Part shown: one piece after another, positions 26,587-36,959 of the stretch
Layout of the letters: each line of letters begins with the position of its first letter
Position numbering within the stretch: position 1 is the first letter of the stretch
NCBI GenBank assembly: GCA_934717185.1
Contig: CAKUYQ010000008.1
Coordinates: forward strand, 32,602-96,601
Direction of reading: 5' to 3'
Source: an uncultured Bacteroidales bacterium
GTDB taxonomy: Bacteria; Bacteroidota; Bacteroidia; Bacteroidales; UBA932
Length of the DNA: 64,000 nt
The notes under the pieces: generated by a model
What the model was told of the DNA's origin: nothing
The model's database searches: none
What the model saw: the letters and a program-made list of their open reading frames with translations, nothing else
Program-made: the position numbers and the translations under genes

Positions 26587-26717
26587 TCTTTAATTGTCTT
26601 TTCGGTCTATATTTCTTTTCTCATCAGTCATGTGCCACCGGCACACTCCATCTTCAAAAAGAGATCCATCCTCAAAAATACTGCTAAATCTTTACCAACT
26701 TATTTTTTAACGCTTAC
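26561..26717 (-). mobile_element. MITE-like element, copy C (long form), in the end of menE
   Basis: 157 bp from GTAATCTTAAAAAAATAACT to the complement of GTAAGCGTTAAAAAATAAGT, flanked by TAA on both sides. It has the internal module with the short hairpin GTGCC-ACC-GGCAC and a CTTCAAAAAGAGATCC stretch. It encodes the last codons and the stop of menE. Confidence 0.8.
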
Positions 26718-26775
26718 TAAAGGAAATTATTACATAGACAGATTTTTTATTAATATCTTATAATTTGACTGCAAA

Positions 26776-26898
26776 ATGCAGTATATTTGTTATGATATTA
26801 CAGATGAGATTTTAGCTGTTAGAAAATTAAAAAAAGATGGCAATGGTGTACGCGGTTGTTGTGACACCTGCACAAATGTTAGAGATAATTTTGAATGA
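26776..26898 (+). CDS. small Cys-rich ORF, hypothetical
   Basis: A 40-codon frame starting ATG CAG TAT between element copy C and rmuC. The product has four Cys, three of them in GCCDTC, and a charged middle. No promoter box. It could be a real small protein or a remnant; the support is only the intact frame and Cys cluster. Confidence 0.3.
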   Translation: MQYICYDITDEILAVRKLKKDGNGVRGCCDTCTNVRDNFE

Positions 26899-26923
26899 AT
26901 AATTGTCGGGAAAAAAATAATCA

Positions 26924-28231
26924 ATGGAATTGACTGTAATTATAATTGTTATTGCGGCTTTAGGTTTAATTTGTATTAATCTGCTTGCTGTTAGGAGTAT
27001 AAAGATGCAGGCGGGAGAGGTAGGCACGCTCTTGAATGAAATAAGGGATACTCTCAAGGAGAATAGGGAAGACTATGCGCGTGCACAAAAGCTATTAAGA
27101 GATGAAGTAGCTAATAATATCTCTATTTTTAAAGAATCTGTCAATGAACGAATTGACTCCGCAGGGAAAATGCAGATTGAGAAGATAGAAAGGGCGTCGG
27201 CAATGCAGCAGGAGAAATTGGATAAGGCTACATTGGTACAGATGGAAAAATTAGCCGGGTTTGCAGAGCTTCAAAGGGTTAAATTAGAGCAGTTGGACAA
27301 GACGCAGCAGATATTGGTTGCAAATACAGAGAGCAAATTAGAGAACATAAGGGTTACTGTGGAGGAGAAGTTGGACAAGACATTGGCAGACAGGTTGGGG
27401 CGTAGCTTTGAAACTGTGGGGAAGCAACTTAGCGAGGTACAGCAGGGACTTGGAGAGATGAAAAACTTGGCTCAGGATGTAGGTGGTTTGAAGCGTGTAT
27501 TGAGTAATGTAAAACTTAGAGGCGGATTGGGAGAGGTCCAGTTGGAGATGCTTTTGGAGAATATTTTGGCACCGGGGCAATATGAGGCAAATGTCTGCAC
27601 AAAGAGCGGTAGCAGGGAGATTGTTGAGTTTGCTGTTAAACTTCCCGGCAATGGCGGCAGTGCAGAGCCTGTATGGCTTCCTGTTGATGCTAAGTTTCCC
27701 AAGGATGTTTATGAGAAACTTCAAACAGCATACGATTTGGCAGATTCTGTAGCAATGGAGACCGCACAGAGGGAGCTGGAAAATGCCATTAAACTGAATG
27801 CAAAGGATATAGCGACAAAATATTTGGATCCTCCGCATACCACAAATTTTGCCATTATGTTTCTTCCGTTTGAGGGGATCTATGCAGAGGTTGTGCGTAA
27901 GGCAAATCTGTTGGAGGAGGTTCATAGAAGATATAACGTTATTATTACCGGGCCAACGACTCTCGCAGCTATTTTAAACAGCCTTCAGATGGGATTTAAA
28001 ACCTTGGCAATCCAGCGCCGGAGCAGTGAGGTATGGGAGACTCTTGGTGCTGTAAAAACGGAGTTTGAGACTTTTGGTGGAATTTTGGAGAAGGCAAAGA
28101 ACAAGATACAAGGCGGTATTTCTGAGATAGATACGCTTGTTGGAACACGTACAAGGGTTATACAGAGAAAACTCAAAGAGGTTGAATCGTTAGACAATGA
28201 GCTATCTTACAAGATTTTGGATAATAATTAG
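26924..28231 (+). CDS. rmuC: DNA recombination protein RmuC
   Basis: 435 residues. An N-terminal membrane helix (residues 1-22), a long coiled coil (about 30-180, rich in EKLDKAT and MEKL heptads) and the RmuC nuclease-like domain (about 190-400, with GGLGEVQLEMLLENIL, LPVDAKFPKDVYEKL and the FLPFEGIYAEV segment). The family limits recombination at inverted repeats; the biochemical activity is not fully defined. The dispersed motif lies 11-22 bases before the ATG (26902-26913), where a ribosome would bind. Confidence 0.93.
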   Translation: MELTVIIIVIAALGLICINLLAVRSIKMQAGEVGTLLNEIRDTLKENREDYARAQKLLRDEVANNISIFKESVNERIDSAGKMQIEKIERASAMQQEKLDKATLVQMEKLAGFAELQRVKLEQLDKTQQILVANTESKLENIRVTVEEKLDKTLADRLGRSFETVGKQLSEVQQGLGEMKNLAQDVGGLKRVLSNVKLRGGLGEVQLEMLLENILAPGQYEANVCTKSGSREIVEFAVKLPGNGGSAEPVWLPVDAKFPKDVYEKLQTAYDLADSVAMETAQRELENAIKLNAKDIATKYLDPPHTTNFAIMFLPFEGIYAEVVRKANLLEEVHRRYNVIITGPTTLAAILNSLQMGFKTLAIQRRSSEVWETLGAVKTEFETFGGILEKAKNKIQGGISEIDTLVGTRTRVIQRKLKEVESLDNELSYKILDNN

Positions 28232-28296
28232 CATAGAATGACAAAGAGCGTCTATTTTTCGTAACTTGCGGTCTCAAAAATTTCAAAATAAAAACT

Positions 28297-29979
28297 ATGA
28301 AAAAACGTGCAATTATCGCTGTTTGTGTGGCACTTCTTGCGGGCACACCATCCGCAAACGGGCAGGGCTTCTTAAAAGGCCTTAAAAAATTAGGAGAAAA
28401 AGTTGAAAAAACAATAGAGAAACATACCTCATCTAATCGCAGTAAAGAGGAAAGTAGTAGTAAATCCAATCTCAAGCAGGGAAATAACAGTAGTAGAAGA
28501 GTACAAATAAATGATGGAAATATGGAGGATGAAAAGCCTACTGTAAGGCTTCCGGAACAGCATACGGCTCTGTTTGAACCGCTCGGGTACCCGGCTGAAC
28601 CAACTTACGGTACAAAAAGGGTAAAGCCTGTGGTTCCACCCGTAGGTCCGTCAAAGCAGGTTGCTTGGGTAGACAAAATGCCTAATCCGCGTGAATTGGA
28701 TAACTACAGCCTTGTGGCGGAGCTTAAGATGTTGGAGACATCTGTAGAAGATGGAATAATAGAGCGACTTTCTCCTGCTGACCATCGTCTTGAAACTATA
28801 AGGGCAATTGTGCTTGAACGCTGCGATGCTTTAAACAATTTTGTAAAATTATACAACGATGTAAAAGATGAATACAAAGATCCTGAAGCGTATAATTGGG
28901 TTATTAACGGTTCACACCGCAATATGGCTGATATACTCAGCGGAGATGCATATAAAACTCTTTTAAGATCATCACTTGAACCGCTATTCAGCCCTACAGC
29001 ATATATAAATGACGATACAAGAGCATATTTTGCCGCTCACGGCGGATATGAGAATGCTATCAACGTAAAATGGACAAAGTGGGATCCGGAGCCGAACAAG
29101 AAGGAGATAGGCACGTCCAATGCCGGAACTAAGGGTAAAGTCCTTAGCGAAAACGGTTCGGGTGCGCATGTGGATATTGATGGAATTGTTTATATCCTGC
29201 ATAACAACGGGTACAGAGCCTTTATGTCTGAACTTGCAACAACGGCAGTGGCCGGTAAGGATATTGTGATTCCGGACTATGTTGAATATAAAGGGAAAAA
29301 ATATGCAGTGGAATCAATGCGCGGGGGGCTCTTCTCCAATACAAAAATCAAGTCTGTAAAACTGCCGGCTACACTTGATGAGATTCCAAATGGGGCATTT
29401 AGAAACACCGCCATTACGGAGATTGTGATTCCGGCATCTGTAAAGGTCATTCAAGGCTCTGCTTTCTTTGACTGCAAGAACCTTACAAAGGTAGTATTTG
29501 AAAGTGAAAGTATGGATGCTGTACACGGATGTTTCCAGAACTGCATTAAACTCCAAAGCATAGTATTCCCCAAAAAACTTAAAGAGGGGATGAGCTACGA
29601 TATGTTCAGAGGTTGTACCTCGCTTGCTAATGTTACGCTTCCCGACAATTTACAGAGTATTCCTTCAAATATGTTCAGCGGGTGCAAAAGCCTAAAAGCA
29701 ATTGAAATTCCCGCAAGCGTAAAGAAGATAGATGACAGTGCTTTTGATGACTGTCCTATAACAACTCTTTCAATACCGGGAGTGAATGAGATTGAGGAGG
29801 GTACATTCTCTGATTGCAAGACATTAAAGACCCTGAAAATCAATTCTGCACTCAAAGCAAAACTAATAGAGGACAACTTCTGGCTGTATGTAACAAACTT
29901 TGGCGAGAACCCATACCTCAAACCAAAACTTACAGGCAATACCGTCTCTGTGGCAGATGGAATAGTTGTAATTGAATAG
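28297..29979 (+). CDS. secreted leucine-rich repeat protein (BspA/LRR_5 type)
   Basis: 560 residues with a cleaved signal peptide (ending near SANGQ, residue 24). A charged Ser/Lys linker is followed by a domain of unknown type (about 115-300). The last 250 residues are tandem repeats of the BspA (LRR_5) kind, of the form IPNGAFRNTAITEIVIPASVKVI, about seven units of 20-24 residues. Such proteins act as surface adhesins or protease-like partners. No anchor or Por sorting domain is evident. It is followed by another large secreted protein in the same direction, possibly cotranscribed. Confidence 0.85.
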   Translation: MKKRAIIAVCVALLAGTPSANGQGFLKGLKKLGEKVEKTIEKHTSSNRSKEESSSKSNLKQGNNSSRRVQINDGNMEDEKPTVRLPEQHTALFEPLGYPAEPTYGTKRVKPVVPPVGPSKQVAWVDKMPNPRELDNYSLVAELKMLETSVEDGIIERLSPADHRLETIRAIVLERCDALNNFVKLYNDVKDEYKDPEAYNWVINGSHRNMADILSGDAYKTLLRSSLEPLFSPTAYINDDTRAYFAAHGGYENAINVKWTKWDPEPNKKEIGTSNAGTKGKVLSENGSGAHVDIDGIVYILHNNGYRAFMSELATTAVAGKDIVIPDYVEYKGKKYAVESMRGGLFSNTKIKSVKLPATLDEIPNGAFRNTAITEIVIPASVKVIQGSAFFDCKNLTKVVFESESMDAVHGCFQNCIKLQSIVFPKKLKEGMSYDMFRGCTSLANVTLPDNLQSIPSNMFSGCKSLKAIEIPASVKKIDDSAFDDCPITTLSIPGVNEIEEGTFSDCKTLKTLKINSALKAKLIEDNFWLYVTNFGENPYLKPKLTGNTVSVADGIVVIE

Positions 29980-30089
29980 AACCGAATGGCAGTTTTTGCG
30001 CCAAGTGATTTGTTGAAAATTGGCTCAATAGATAATAGTGCTGATTTTTAAGTAATTACAACATTATATGTGAAAGAAAAAATAAAAAT

Positions 30090-32396
30090 ATGAATAGAAA
30101 AACTATACTTATAATAATGATGGTGGCACTATTGCTGCCGCTGTGCTTATTTGCACAGAATAAGCCCAAAATCAAGACAGTGGATATAACCCTTGAGTTG
30201 CCAAAACCCGGATCATCACTTGAAGATGCCCGTGAGCAGAAGTTTTCATCCGCCGTTACTGAGTATGGAGATCTTAATCCATCGGGAGGAATTCAAGTTA
30301 TGAGTATAGATTGGGACGGTGACTTTAAAGAGGATGATGACGGTGGTATGTTCTTTAAAGATGGATTTGAGTATCAGGCTATGATTGAATTTATGGTAGA
30401 TCCAGACGGAAAATATTCTACAGACTACATCTTTAAGAACGGAGACTACTACATTGACGGATCAAGAATAAAGGTAACGGTTAATGGCGTTGAAGCGGAG
30501 GTACAACTTAGCGCTCCATATTTTATAGGTGTTCATGTATCATTTGTAATAGGCTCAGGAGGAAAAGGATCAGACAGAGAGCTTGCTCAAAATATTGTTA
30601 CAGATTACATACTTAATAAAGATAGCTACAGAGCCACATTGGAACCGTATTCCATTGAGTATGCCAATGCCAATAACCCTCTTATAAATCCAAGAGACTT
30701 GATAGTTATAGACAACGCTCACGATGTTTCTATAACTGCTGGTGATGGAAATAATCAAAAAGCCATGCTTATTACCAAAATAATTATTGACACAGACAAT
30801 GAGCACAAATATAAAAGGTGGTATGCAGCTGCTTTAAATTCAAGTAGCGGGCCACACAATATAAGAGAGGTATGGATTAGCAGTAAAGTTGACGCTACAG
30901 CATTTTATGTTGCCATGTTCTCTTCAACAGATGGAAGTTTGGACGATGATGTAAACACTTATACACCATATTACAGTTCTCCTTTCTATAGCCAAAGGGC
31001 AACCCTCTTTATTCCGGAATCTGCAGTAGATGGAATAATAGAGAGAATGAGCACACCAACATGGAAGCGTAAGCCTCTTTTTGCAATAAAAACATATAGC
31101 GGCGATGTTTACCAAGCTCAAAAGGCAGGTGCAGAGGCTGCCAAGCCATTCTGTACAAATCATATTTATACGGCAAAAATTGCAGGATCAGACAGAAGGG
31201 TGAGATATTGGACATGTAGAGAGCATGACAGGTATTACTATTCCTGCAAGATATGCGGCAAATGCGAGCATAATGATGGTCATACATTTGTAGAGCCGGG
31301 TGGCGAACTGTTTCATGTGTATGATCTTCCTCTTGCAGACGATCAGGCATACGTTGGTGTAAATGCGGCAGGCCATCATGTATGGTGGTACAGCTGTCTA
31401 TATTGTGGAAAGTCTCCAAGCCAAGTTCCGGAGTCAAAAGATGTGAATCGCGAAAAGAGTGCACTCCGTTCCAGTACTGCACTGCCCGGATTCTTTATAC
31501 TGCCTAAAAAATCAACTGCAAAGGTAAGCAAGGCATACCAAAGTAGTGTAAACTACGCTCTCTGCAACAACCTTTTAGATGAAGAACTCCTTGGCAGCGA
31601 TTATACCAAGGCAGTTACTCAACTGCAGCTACGCTCTCTTGCAGTGAGACTTGCAGAAGAACTTGTCGGGAAGGAGATAAAGATAGAAAAGAATTTGGAG
31701 GGTAGATATAATGACGCCTATACAGCAAAGGCAGCATCTATGGGGATTTTAAATGATTATTTGGCTTCGCTTCCTAATAGTCAACCTGCTACGCGTGAGG
31801 ATGTTGCAACAATGATCTACAACACGTTGCGCTATATTGAAAAATGCCGGATTTATTCGTATACAGAATATGATTCGCAACTTGGCCGGTATTCAGACTC
31901 TGCATATATAGCTCCATGGGCCAAAGAGGCAGTGGCTTTTATGGATGCGTTGGGGCTTATTAAGGGGGAGTCTGAGAGTACTTTTGCTCCTAAAGATCTG
32001 TTTACAGTTGAACGGGCTATTGATGTTGCGGAAAAGAGCGTTTATGCGCATCAGTTAGGGTGGTATCAATCAAGGAATTGGGGAGAAGCAAATGAGTATG
32101 AGTATTTGGGTTTCCCAACATATCTTACATCCTATCACCTGCAGCCAACAGATGATGTTATAACATTTTCAACAATTGCTCCGGGAGAAAGAGTATGGGT
32201 AGTGGGGCCGCGCCTTGGTGGAATGTCTGATTATTTGCCTGTACGGGAGCCTGTTACCGGGCAGATACTGTACGTAAAGGCCAACTGTTTTCGCCCTGTA
32301 CGCAGATATGTGTTCAAGTCAGAAAAAACTACTCTGAGAGAGGGAGAATTTAAGAATTATGTGGATGGGCAGTACATCTGGTACAGATGGAATTAG
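30090..32396 (+). CDS. secreted protein with SLH-like repeats and Cys/His clusters
   Basis: 768 residues with a signal peptide cleaved after LCLFAQN (about 23). Residues 25-340 are a beta-rich region with no recognised family. About residues 355-450 contain Cys/His clusters (CTNHIY, WTCREHDRYYYSCKICGKCEH, YSCLYCGK) resembling zinc ribbons. About 480-660 holds three S-layer-homology-like units; the third (IAPWAKEAVAFMDALGLIKG ... FAPKDLFTVERAIDV) is a clear match to the family pattern. SLH domains are mostly tied to Gram-positive or Thermus-type cell walls, so their presence here is unusual. One dispersed-motif copy is at 31662. Confidence 0.7.
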   Translation: MNRKTILIIMMVALLLPLCLFAQNKPKIKTVDITLELPKPGSSLEDAREQKFSSAVTEYGDLNPSGGIQVMSIDWDGDFKEDDDGGMFFKDGFEYQAMIEFMVDPDGKYSTDYIFKNGDYYIDGSRIKVTVNGVEAEVQLSAPYFIGVHVSFVIGSGGKGSDRELAQNIVTDYILNKDSYRATLEPYSIEYANANNPLINPRDLIVIDNAHDVSITAGDGNNQKAMLITKIIIDTDNEHKYKRWYAAALNSSSGPHNIREVWISSKVDATAFYVAMFSSTDGSLDDDVNTYTPYYSSPFYSQRATLFIPESAVDGIIERMSTPTWKRKPLFAIKTYSGDVYQAQKAGAEAAKPFCTNHIYTAKIAGSDRRVRYWTCREHDRYYYSCKICGKCEHNDGHTFVEPGGELFHVYDLPLADDQAYVGVNAAGHHVWWYSCLYCGKSPSQVPESKDVNREKSALRSSTALPGFFILPKKSTAKVSKAYQSSVNYALCNNLLDEELLGSDYTKAVTQLQLRSLAVRLAEELVGKEIKIEKNLEGRYNDAYTAKAASMGILNDYLASLPNSQPATREDVATMIYNTLRYIEKCRIYSYTEYDSQLGRYSDSAYIAPWAKEAVAFMDALGLIKGESESTFAPKDLFTVERAIDVAEKSVYAHQLGWYQSRNWGEANEYEYLGFPTYLTSYHLQPTDDVITFSTIAPGERVWVVGPRLGGMSDYLPVREPVTGQILYVKANCFRPVRRYVFKSEKTTLREGEFKNYVDGQYIWYRWN

Positions 32397-32407
32397 ACAT
32401 TTTATAA

Positions 32408-32449
32408 TAAAATGAGGTTGGCTTGAGAATGTAACCAACCTCGTTTTAT
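32408..32449. terminator. bidirectional terminator
   Basis: AAAATGAGGTTGG and CCAACCTCGTTTTA form a 12-bp stem (one mismatch) with a 13-base loop, flanked by A and T tracts, between convergent genes. Confidence 0.85.
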
Positions 32450-32469
32450 TTCCACTTTTCAACAATTCT

Positions 32470-35400
32470 CTAATACTCCCCCCAAGATTTAATCTGAATC
32501 TCCTCCAACGGAATACTGCAGAAAGCATTGATGAATGCAGATGCAAGGCGGGCATTGGTTATGAGCGGGATGTTAAAATCTACGGCGGCACGCCTTACTT
32601 TGTAACCGTTCTCCAACTCAACCTGAGTAAGGTTCTTTGGTATGTTCACCACCATATCAATCTGCTTATTGTGAAGCATATCCATTGCCTGCGGCTCCAT
32701 TCCAGGCTCACTTGGCCAGTAAACTCTTGTTGCAGGTATATTATTGTCTACCAAATATTTCCATGAACCACCGGTAGCATAAAGCGAATACCCTTTCTTG
32801 GCAAGAGTACGTGCAGCTCCAAGCAGCTCTGCCTTCTGTTTTGCATCTCCGGTAGAGAGAAGAATATTCTTTTTAGGGATCTTATTCCCGACAGACAACA
32901 TTGCTTTAAGTATTGCCTCATTGGTGTCATCGCCAATACAGCCAACCTCACCCGTAGAGGCCATATCAACGCCAAGCACAGGGTCTGCCTTCTGAAGACG
33001 TGAGAAAGAGAACTGCGACGCCTTTATTCCAACATAATCAAGGTCAAAAGCATTCTTTGCCGGAGCCTCAACCTTTTCACCAATCATAGCCTTTGTAGCA
33101 AGTTCAATAAGGTTAATCTTAAGAACTTTAGAGACAAATGGAAAACTTCTCGATGCCCTAAGGTTACACTCAATGACCTTAATATCATTCTCCTTGGCAA
33201 GGAACTGAATATTAAACGGACCGGTAATATGCAGAGCCTCTGCAATCTTGCGTGAGATCTTCTTTATCCTTCTAACTGTCTCAACATAAAGTTTCTGAGG
33301 AGGGAACTGAATTGTCGCATCACCGGAGTGAACACCCGCAAACTCAATATGTTCGGAAATTGCGTATGCTATAACCTCACCCTTATTTGCAACAGCATCA
33401 AACTCAATCTCCTTGGCATGCTGTATAAACTCGCTTACAACAACAGGATGCTTTTGAGAAACATTTGCGGCAAGCTGCAGGAACTGAACCAATTCATCTT
33501 TGTTTGAGCATACATTCATTGCCGCTCCGGACAATACGTATGACGGCCTTACCAAAACAGGGAATCCAACGGTGTCTACAAACTCGTAGACATCTGCAAG
33601 CGTTGTAAGCTCCTTCCATCTTGGCTGGTCTATGCCAAGACCATCTAACATAGAGGAGAATTTATGCCTGTCCTCGGCATTATCTATATCTATTGCTTGA
33701 GTACCAAGGATTTTAACACCCTGTGCATCTAATCTCATTGCAAGGTTGTTAGGAATCTGCCCACCCATAGAGACAACCATTCCGTGAGGCTTCTCAAGGT
33801 CGTAGATATCCATAACTCGCTCGTATGTAAGCTCATCAAAGTAGAGCCTGTCACACATATCGTAGTCTGTAGATACAGTCTCTGGGTTATAGTTTATCAT
33901 TACGCCTCTCCATCCGCATTTCTGAATGGTAGTAAGGGCATTAACGCTGCACCAGTCAAACTCAACCGAACTGCCTATTCTGTATGCACCAGAACCAAGG
34001 ACGATTATAGATTTATGGTCACCCTGATACGCTACATCGTTGGTTGTTCCGCTATATGTAAGGTAGAGGTAGTTGGTCATTGCAGGGAACTCTGCGGCAA
34101 GTGTATCTATCTGTTTTACTACAGGAACTATTCCAAGGCTTTTCCTATAATTACGTATAACATTTACAGCATCGTCCGTATCTATCTTGTCTTTGAACAG
34201 CAATCTTCCAATCTGGAAATCCGAGAATCCCATGACTTTTGCCTTTCTGAGAAGTTCAGGAGTTAAAGACTCTAATTTGTCGGGAAGAGAATAAATCTCC
34301 CTGTCTGTTAGAATTATATTGTGCAGTTTCTCCAAAAACCATTTGTCTATCTTGGTAAGATCGTGAATCTGGTCTACCGTGTAGCCCTTCTTAAAGGCTT
34401 TGGAAATCACAAAGATACGGTTATCGGTAGGCTCGCGCAAAGCCTTGTCTATGTCTGGAACATTAATCTCCTTGTTTGCAACAAATCCGTGCGCCCCCTG
34501 GCCAATCATCCTAAGCCCCTTTTGAATAGCCTCCTCAAATGTACGGCCTATAGCCATAACCTCGCCAACGCTCTTCATGGAAGAACCAATCTCACGGCTC
34601 ACACCATGGAACTTTGAGAGGTCCCAACGAGGAATCTTACATACTATATAGTCCAAAGCCGGCTCAAAGAAGGCCGGAGTTGTCTTGGTAACCGAATTCT
34701 TCAAGTCAAACAGACCGTACCCAAGACCAAGTTTCGCTGCAACAAATGCAAGCGGATAACCTGTTGCCTTTGAGGCAAGTGCAGATGAACGGCTTAGGCG
34801 GGCGTTAACTTCAATCACCCTGTAATCTTCGCTCATTGGGTCAAAGGCATATTGAACATTACACTCACCAACTATTCCTATATGACGTACAATGCGTATT
34901 GCAATCTCCCTCAATTTGTGATACTCGTTATTTGTAAGTGTCTGAGACGGAGCAACAACAATGCTCTCTCCGGTATGTATTCCAAGAGGATCAAAGTTCT
35001 CCATGTTACAAACCGTAATGCAGTTGTCGAACCTGTCCCTTACCACCTCATATTCAATCTCTTTCCAACCTTTTAAAGATTTCTCCACAAGCACTTGGGG
35101 CGAGAATGTAAATGCTTTTTCTGCAAGTTTTGTAAGCTCATCCTCATTGTTACAGAAGCCTGAACCTAATCCCCCAAGAGCATACGCAGCCCTAATGATT
35201 ACCGGGTAACCAAGCTCCGCTGCGGCCTTTAATGCGTCGGGAAGATTCTCAACAGCTGTACTCTTTATAGTCTTAACATTAATCTCATCTAATTTATGCA
35301 CAAACAGCTCCCTGTCCTCTGTATCCATAATTGCCTGCACAGGGGTTCCGAGCACCTGCAGATTGTATCTCTCCAAAACACCGCTCCTGTAAAGCTCCAC

Positions 35401-35700
35401 ACCGCAATTAAGTGCAGTCTGACCGCCAAAAGCCAACAAAATTCCCTGAGGCTTCTCCTTTTTGATTACCTGCTCTACAAAGTATGGGGTAACCGGCAAA
35501 AAATAGATTTTATCTGCCACACCCTCAGAGGTCTGCACTGTCGCGATATTAGGATTTATAAGCACAGTCTCAATACCCTCTTCGCGCATTGCCTTTAGAG
35601 CCTGCGAACCAGAGTAGTCAAACTCACCGGCCTCGCCAATTTTTAACGCACCCGAACCAAGAAGAAGAACTTTCTTTATTTCTGTATTGTTATTTGCCAT
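32470..35700 (-). CDS. carB: carbamoyl-phosphate synthase large subunit
   Basis: 1076 residues, the usual length. Two tandem ATP-grasp halves (first near 1-400 with LGSGALKIGEAGEFDYSGSQ; second from about 555 with LGSGAYRIGSSVEFDWC), an oligomerisation domain between, and an MGS-like allosteric domain at the C-terminus. It makes carbamoyl phosphate for arginine and pyrimidines from bicarbonate, ATP and ammonia from CarA. It begins 32 bases after carA and is transcribed with it. It contains two motif copies (32885, 34276). Confidence 0.98.
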   Translation of the reverse strand: MANNNTEIKKVLLLGSGALKIGEAGEFDYSGSQALKAMREEGIETVLINPNIATVQTSEGVADKIYFLPVTPYFVEQVIKKEKPQGILLAFGGQTALNCGVELYRSGVLERYNLQVLGTPVQAIMDTEDRELFVHKLDEINVKTIKSTAVENLPDALKAAAELGYPVIIRAAYALGGLGSGFCNNEDELTKLAEKAFTFSPQVLVEKSLKGWKEIEYEVVRDRFDNCITVCNMENFDPLGIHTGESIVVAPSQTLTNNEYHKLREIAIRIVRHIGIVGECNVQYAFDPMSEDYRVIEVNARLSRSSALASKATGYPLAFVAAKLGLGYGLFDLKNSVTKTTPAFFEPALDYIVCKIPRWDLSKFHGVSREIGSSMKSVGEVMAIGRTFEEAIQKGLRMIGQGAHGFVANKEINVPDIDKALREPTDNRIFVISKAFKKGYTVDQIHDLTKIDKWFLEKLHNIILTDREIYSLPDKLESLTPELLRKAKVMGFSDFQIGRLLFKDKIDTDDAVNVIRNYRKSLGIVPVVKQIDTLAAEFPAMTNYLYLTYSGTTNDVAYQGDHKSIIVLGSGAYRIGSSVEFDWCSVNALTTIQKCGWRGVMINYNPETVSTDYDMCDRLYFDELTYERVMDIYDLEKPHGMVVSMGGQIPNNLAMRLDAQGVKILGTQAIDIDNAEDRHKFSSMLDGLGIDQPRWKELTTLADVYEFVDTVGFPVLVRPSYVLSGAAMNVCSNKDELVQFLQLAANVSQKHPVVVSEFIQHAKEIEFDAVANKGEVIAYAISEHIEFAGVHSGDATIQFPPQKLYVETVRRIKKISRKIAEALHITGPFNIQFLAKENDIKVIECNLRASRSFPFVSKVLKINLIELATKAMIGEKVEAPAKNAFDLDYVGIKASQFSFSRLQKADPVLGVDMASTGEVGCIGDDTNEAILKAMLSVGNKIPKKNILLSTGDAKQKAELLGAARTLAKKGYSLYATGGSWKYLVDNNIPATRVYWPSEPGMEPQAMDMLHNKQIDMVVNIPKNLTQVELENGYKVRRAAVDFNIPLITNARLASAFINAFCSIPLEEIQIKSWGEY

Positions 35701-35732
35701 TTTTGTATTCTTAATGTTAATCAGATAATTAT

Positions 35733-36869
35733 TTATAGCTTCCCGACAAATTCGTCAAACAGGAACTCTGTATCCTTGGGGCCGCTCGATGCCTCGGGGT
35801 GGAACTGGGCCGAAAAGAACGGTTTTGTCTTGTGCCTTATTCCTTCGTTTGTGCCGTCGTTCATATTTACAAAGAGAGGCTCCCAATCGCATCCTATTGT
35901 TGTATTGTCCACTGCAAAACCATGGTTTTGAGATGTTATGAAGCATCTGTTTGTCCCAACCATTCTAACCGGTTGGTTATGACTTCTGTGGCCGTATTTA
36001 AGTTTGAATGTAGATGCACCACCGGCTTTGGATAGCAGTTGGTTACCCATACAGATTCCAAAAATAGGTTTTGTACCGTTCATCGCCTCTTTTATGTTCT
36101 CTACAGCCTCCATACAAAGTTCGGGATTACCAGGGCCGTTTGATATAAAGAGACCATCATAGTATAAGTTGTTAAAGTTATAGTTCCAAGGGACACGTAC
36201 TACCTCAACATCTCTCCTTATAAGACATCTTAAAATATTGTTTTTTACACCGCAATCTACCAATACAACTCTCTTTTTACCACCTGCAGTAGCTCCTTTA
36301 AGATACTTGTCCAAATCTTTAAGCTCTGCATCTGTTGCTTTGCTACCGTATATCTTAATCTCTTTGCAACTTACAATATCTACCTGATTCTCCAAGTTTG
36401 GATCTGCTACATCAAATGTATCATCCTCTCCCTCGGGCACAATCTTTCCGAGCATTGAACCGTTATCCCTAAGAATCTTTGTAAGTTCTCTTGTATCTAT
36501 ACCAAAAATTCCCGGAATCTTCTGCTCCTTTAGCCATTGATCCAAGCTCTTTGCTGCATTCCAGTGACTATACTCAAACGAATAGTCAGATATGATAAGA
36601 CCTCGCACCCAGATCTTTTCGGATTCAAAAAAACGCGAAATACCGTCTTGTGACAGTTCTTCGCGTGGAACACCGTAATTACCAATCAAAGGGTAGGTGA
36701 CACAAAGAATTTGTCCCGAATAGGAGGGGTCTGTAAGACTCTCCGGGTAACCGACCATTGCAGTGCTAAAGACAACTTCGCCATCGCAAGGCTTGTCATA
36801 GCCAAAAGAAAAGCCCTGAAACTCAAGGCCGTTTTGAAGAATTAATTTTGCTTTTTTAATAGATTGCAT
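35733..36869 (-). CDS. carA: carbamoyl-phosphate synthase small subunit (glutaminase)
   Basis: 378 residues. N-terminal CPSase_sm_chain domain (GYPESLTDPSYSGQILCVTYP) and C-terminal class I glutaminase with the nucleophile Cys in GICMGNQLLSKAGG and the His/Glu of QFHPEA. The usual GHQ is GNQ here. Glutamine is split and NH3 passed to CarB. The last codons (FVGKL, stop at 35733) are made of a full copy of the dispersed 12-mer. The promoter at 36900-36930 is well formed. Confidence 0.97.
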   Translation of the reverse strand: MQSIKKAKLILQNGLEFQGFSFGYDKPCDGEVVFSTAMVGYPESLTDPSYSGQILCVTYPLIGNYGVPREELSQDGISRFFESEKIWVRGLIISDYSFEYSHWNAAKSLDQWLKEQKIPGIFGIDTRELTKILRDNGSMLGKIVPEGEDDTFDVADPNLENQVDIVSCKEIKIYGSKATDAELKDLDKYLKGATAGGKKRVVLVDCGVKNNILRCLIRRDVEVVRVPWNYNFNNLYYDGLFISNGPGNPELCMEAVENIKEAMNGTKPIFGICMGNQLLSKAGGASTFKLKYGHRSHNQPVRMVGTNRCFITSQNHGFAVDNTTIGCDWEPLFVNMNDGTNEGIRHKTKPFFSAQFHPEASSGPKDTEFLFDEFVGKL

Positions 36870-36899
36870 CTCGTGTAGTTGATGTTACATAAAATTGTG

Positions 36900-36930
36900 C
36901 GAAAGTACTACATTTCTAAATTAATCACAA
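36900..36930 (-). promoter_or_regulatory. promoter of carAB
   Basis: Reading on the minus strand: TTG (36928-36930), a 20-base spacer and TACTTTCG (36900-36907), close to the Bacteroidetes TTTG-N19-21-TAnnTTTG. It ends about 30 bases before the carA start. Confidence 0.55.
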
Positions 36931-36959
36931 TAGAACAGTGTAGATTTCATTATATTTTT

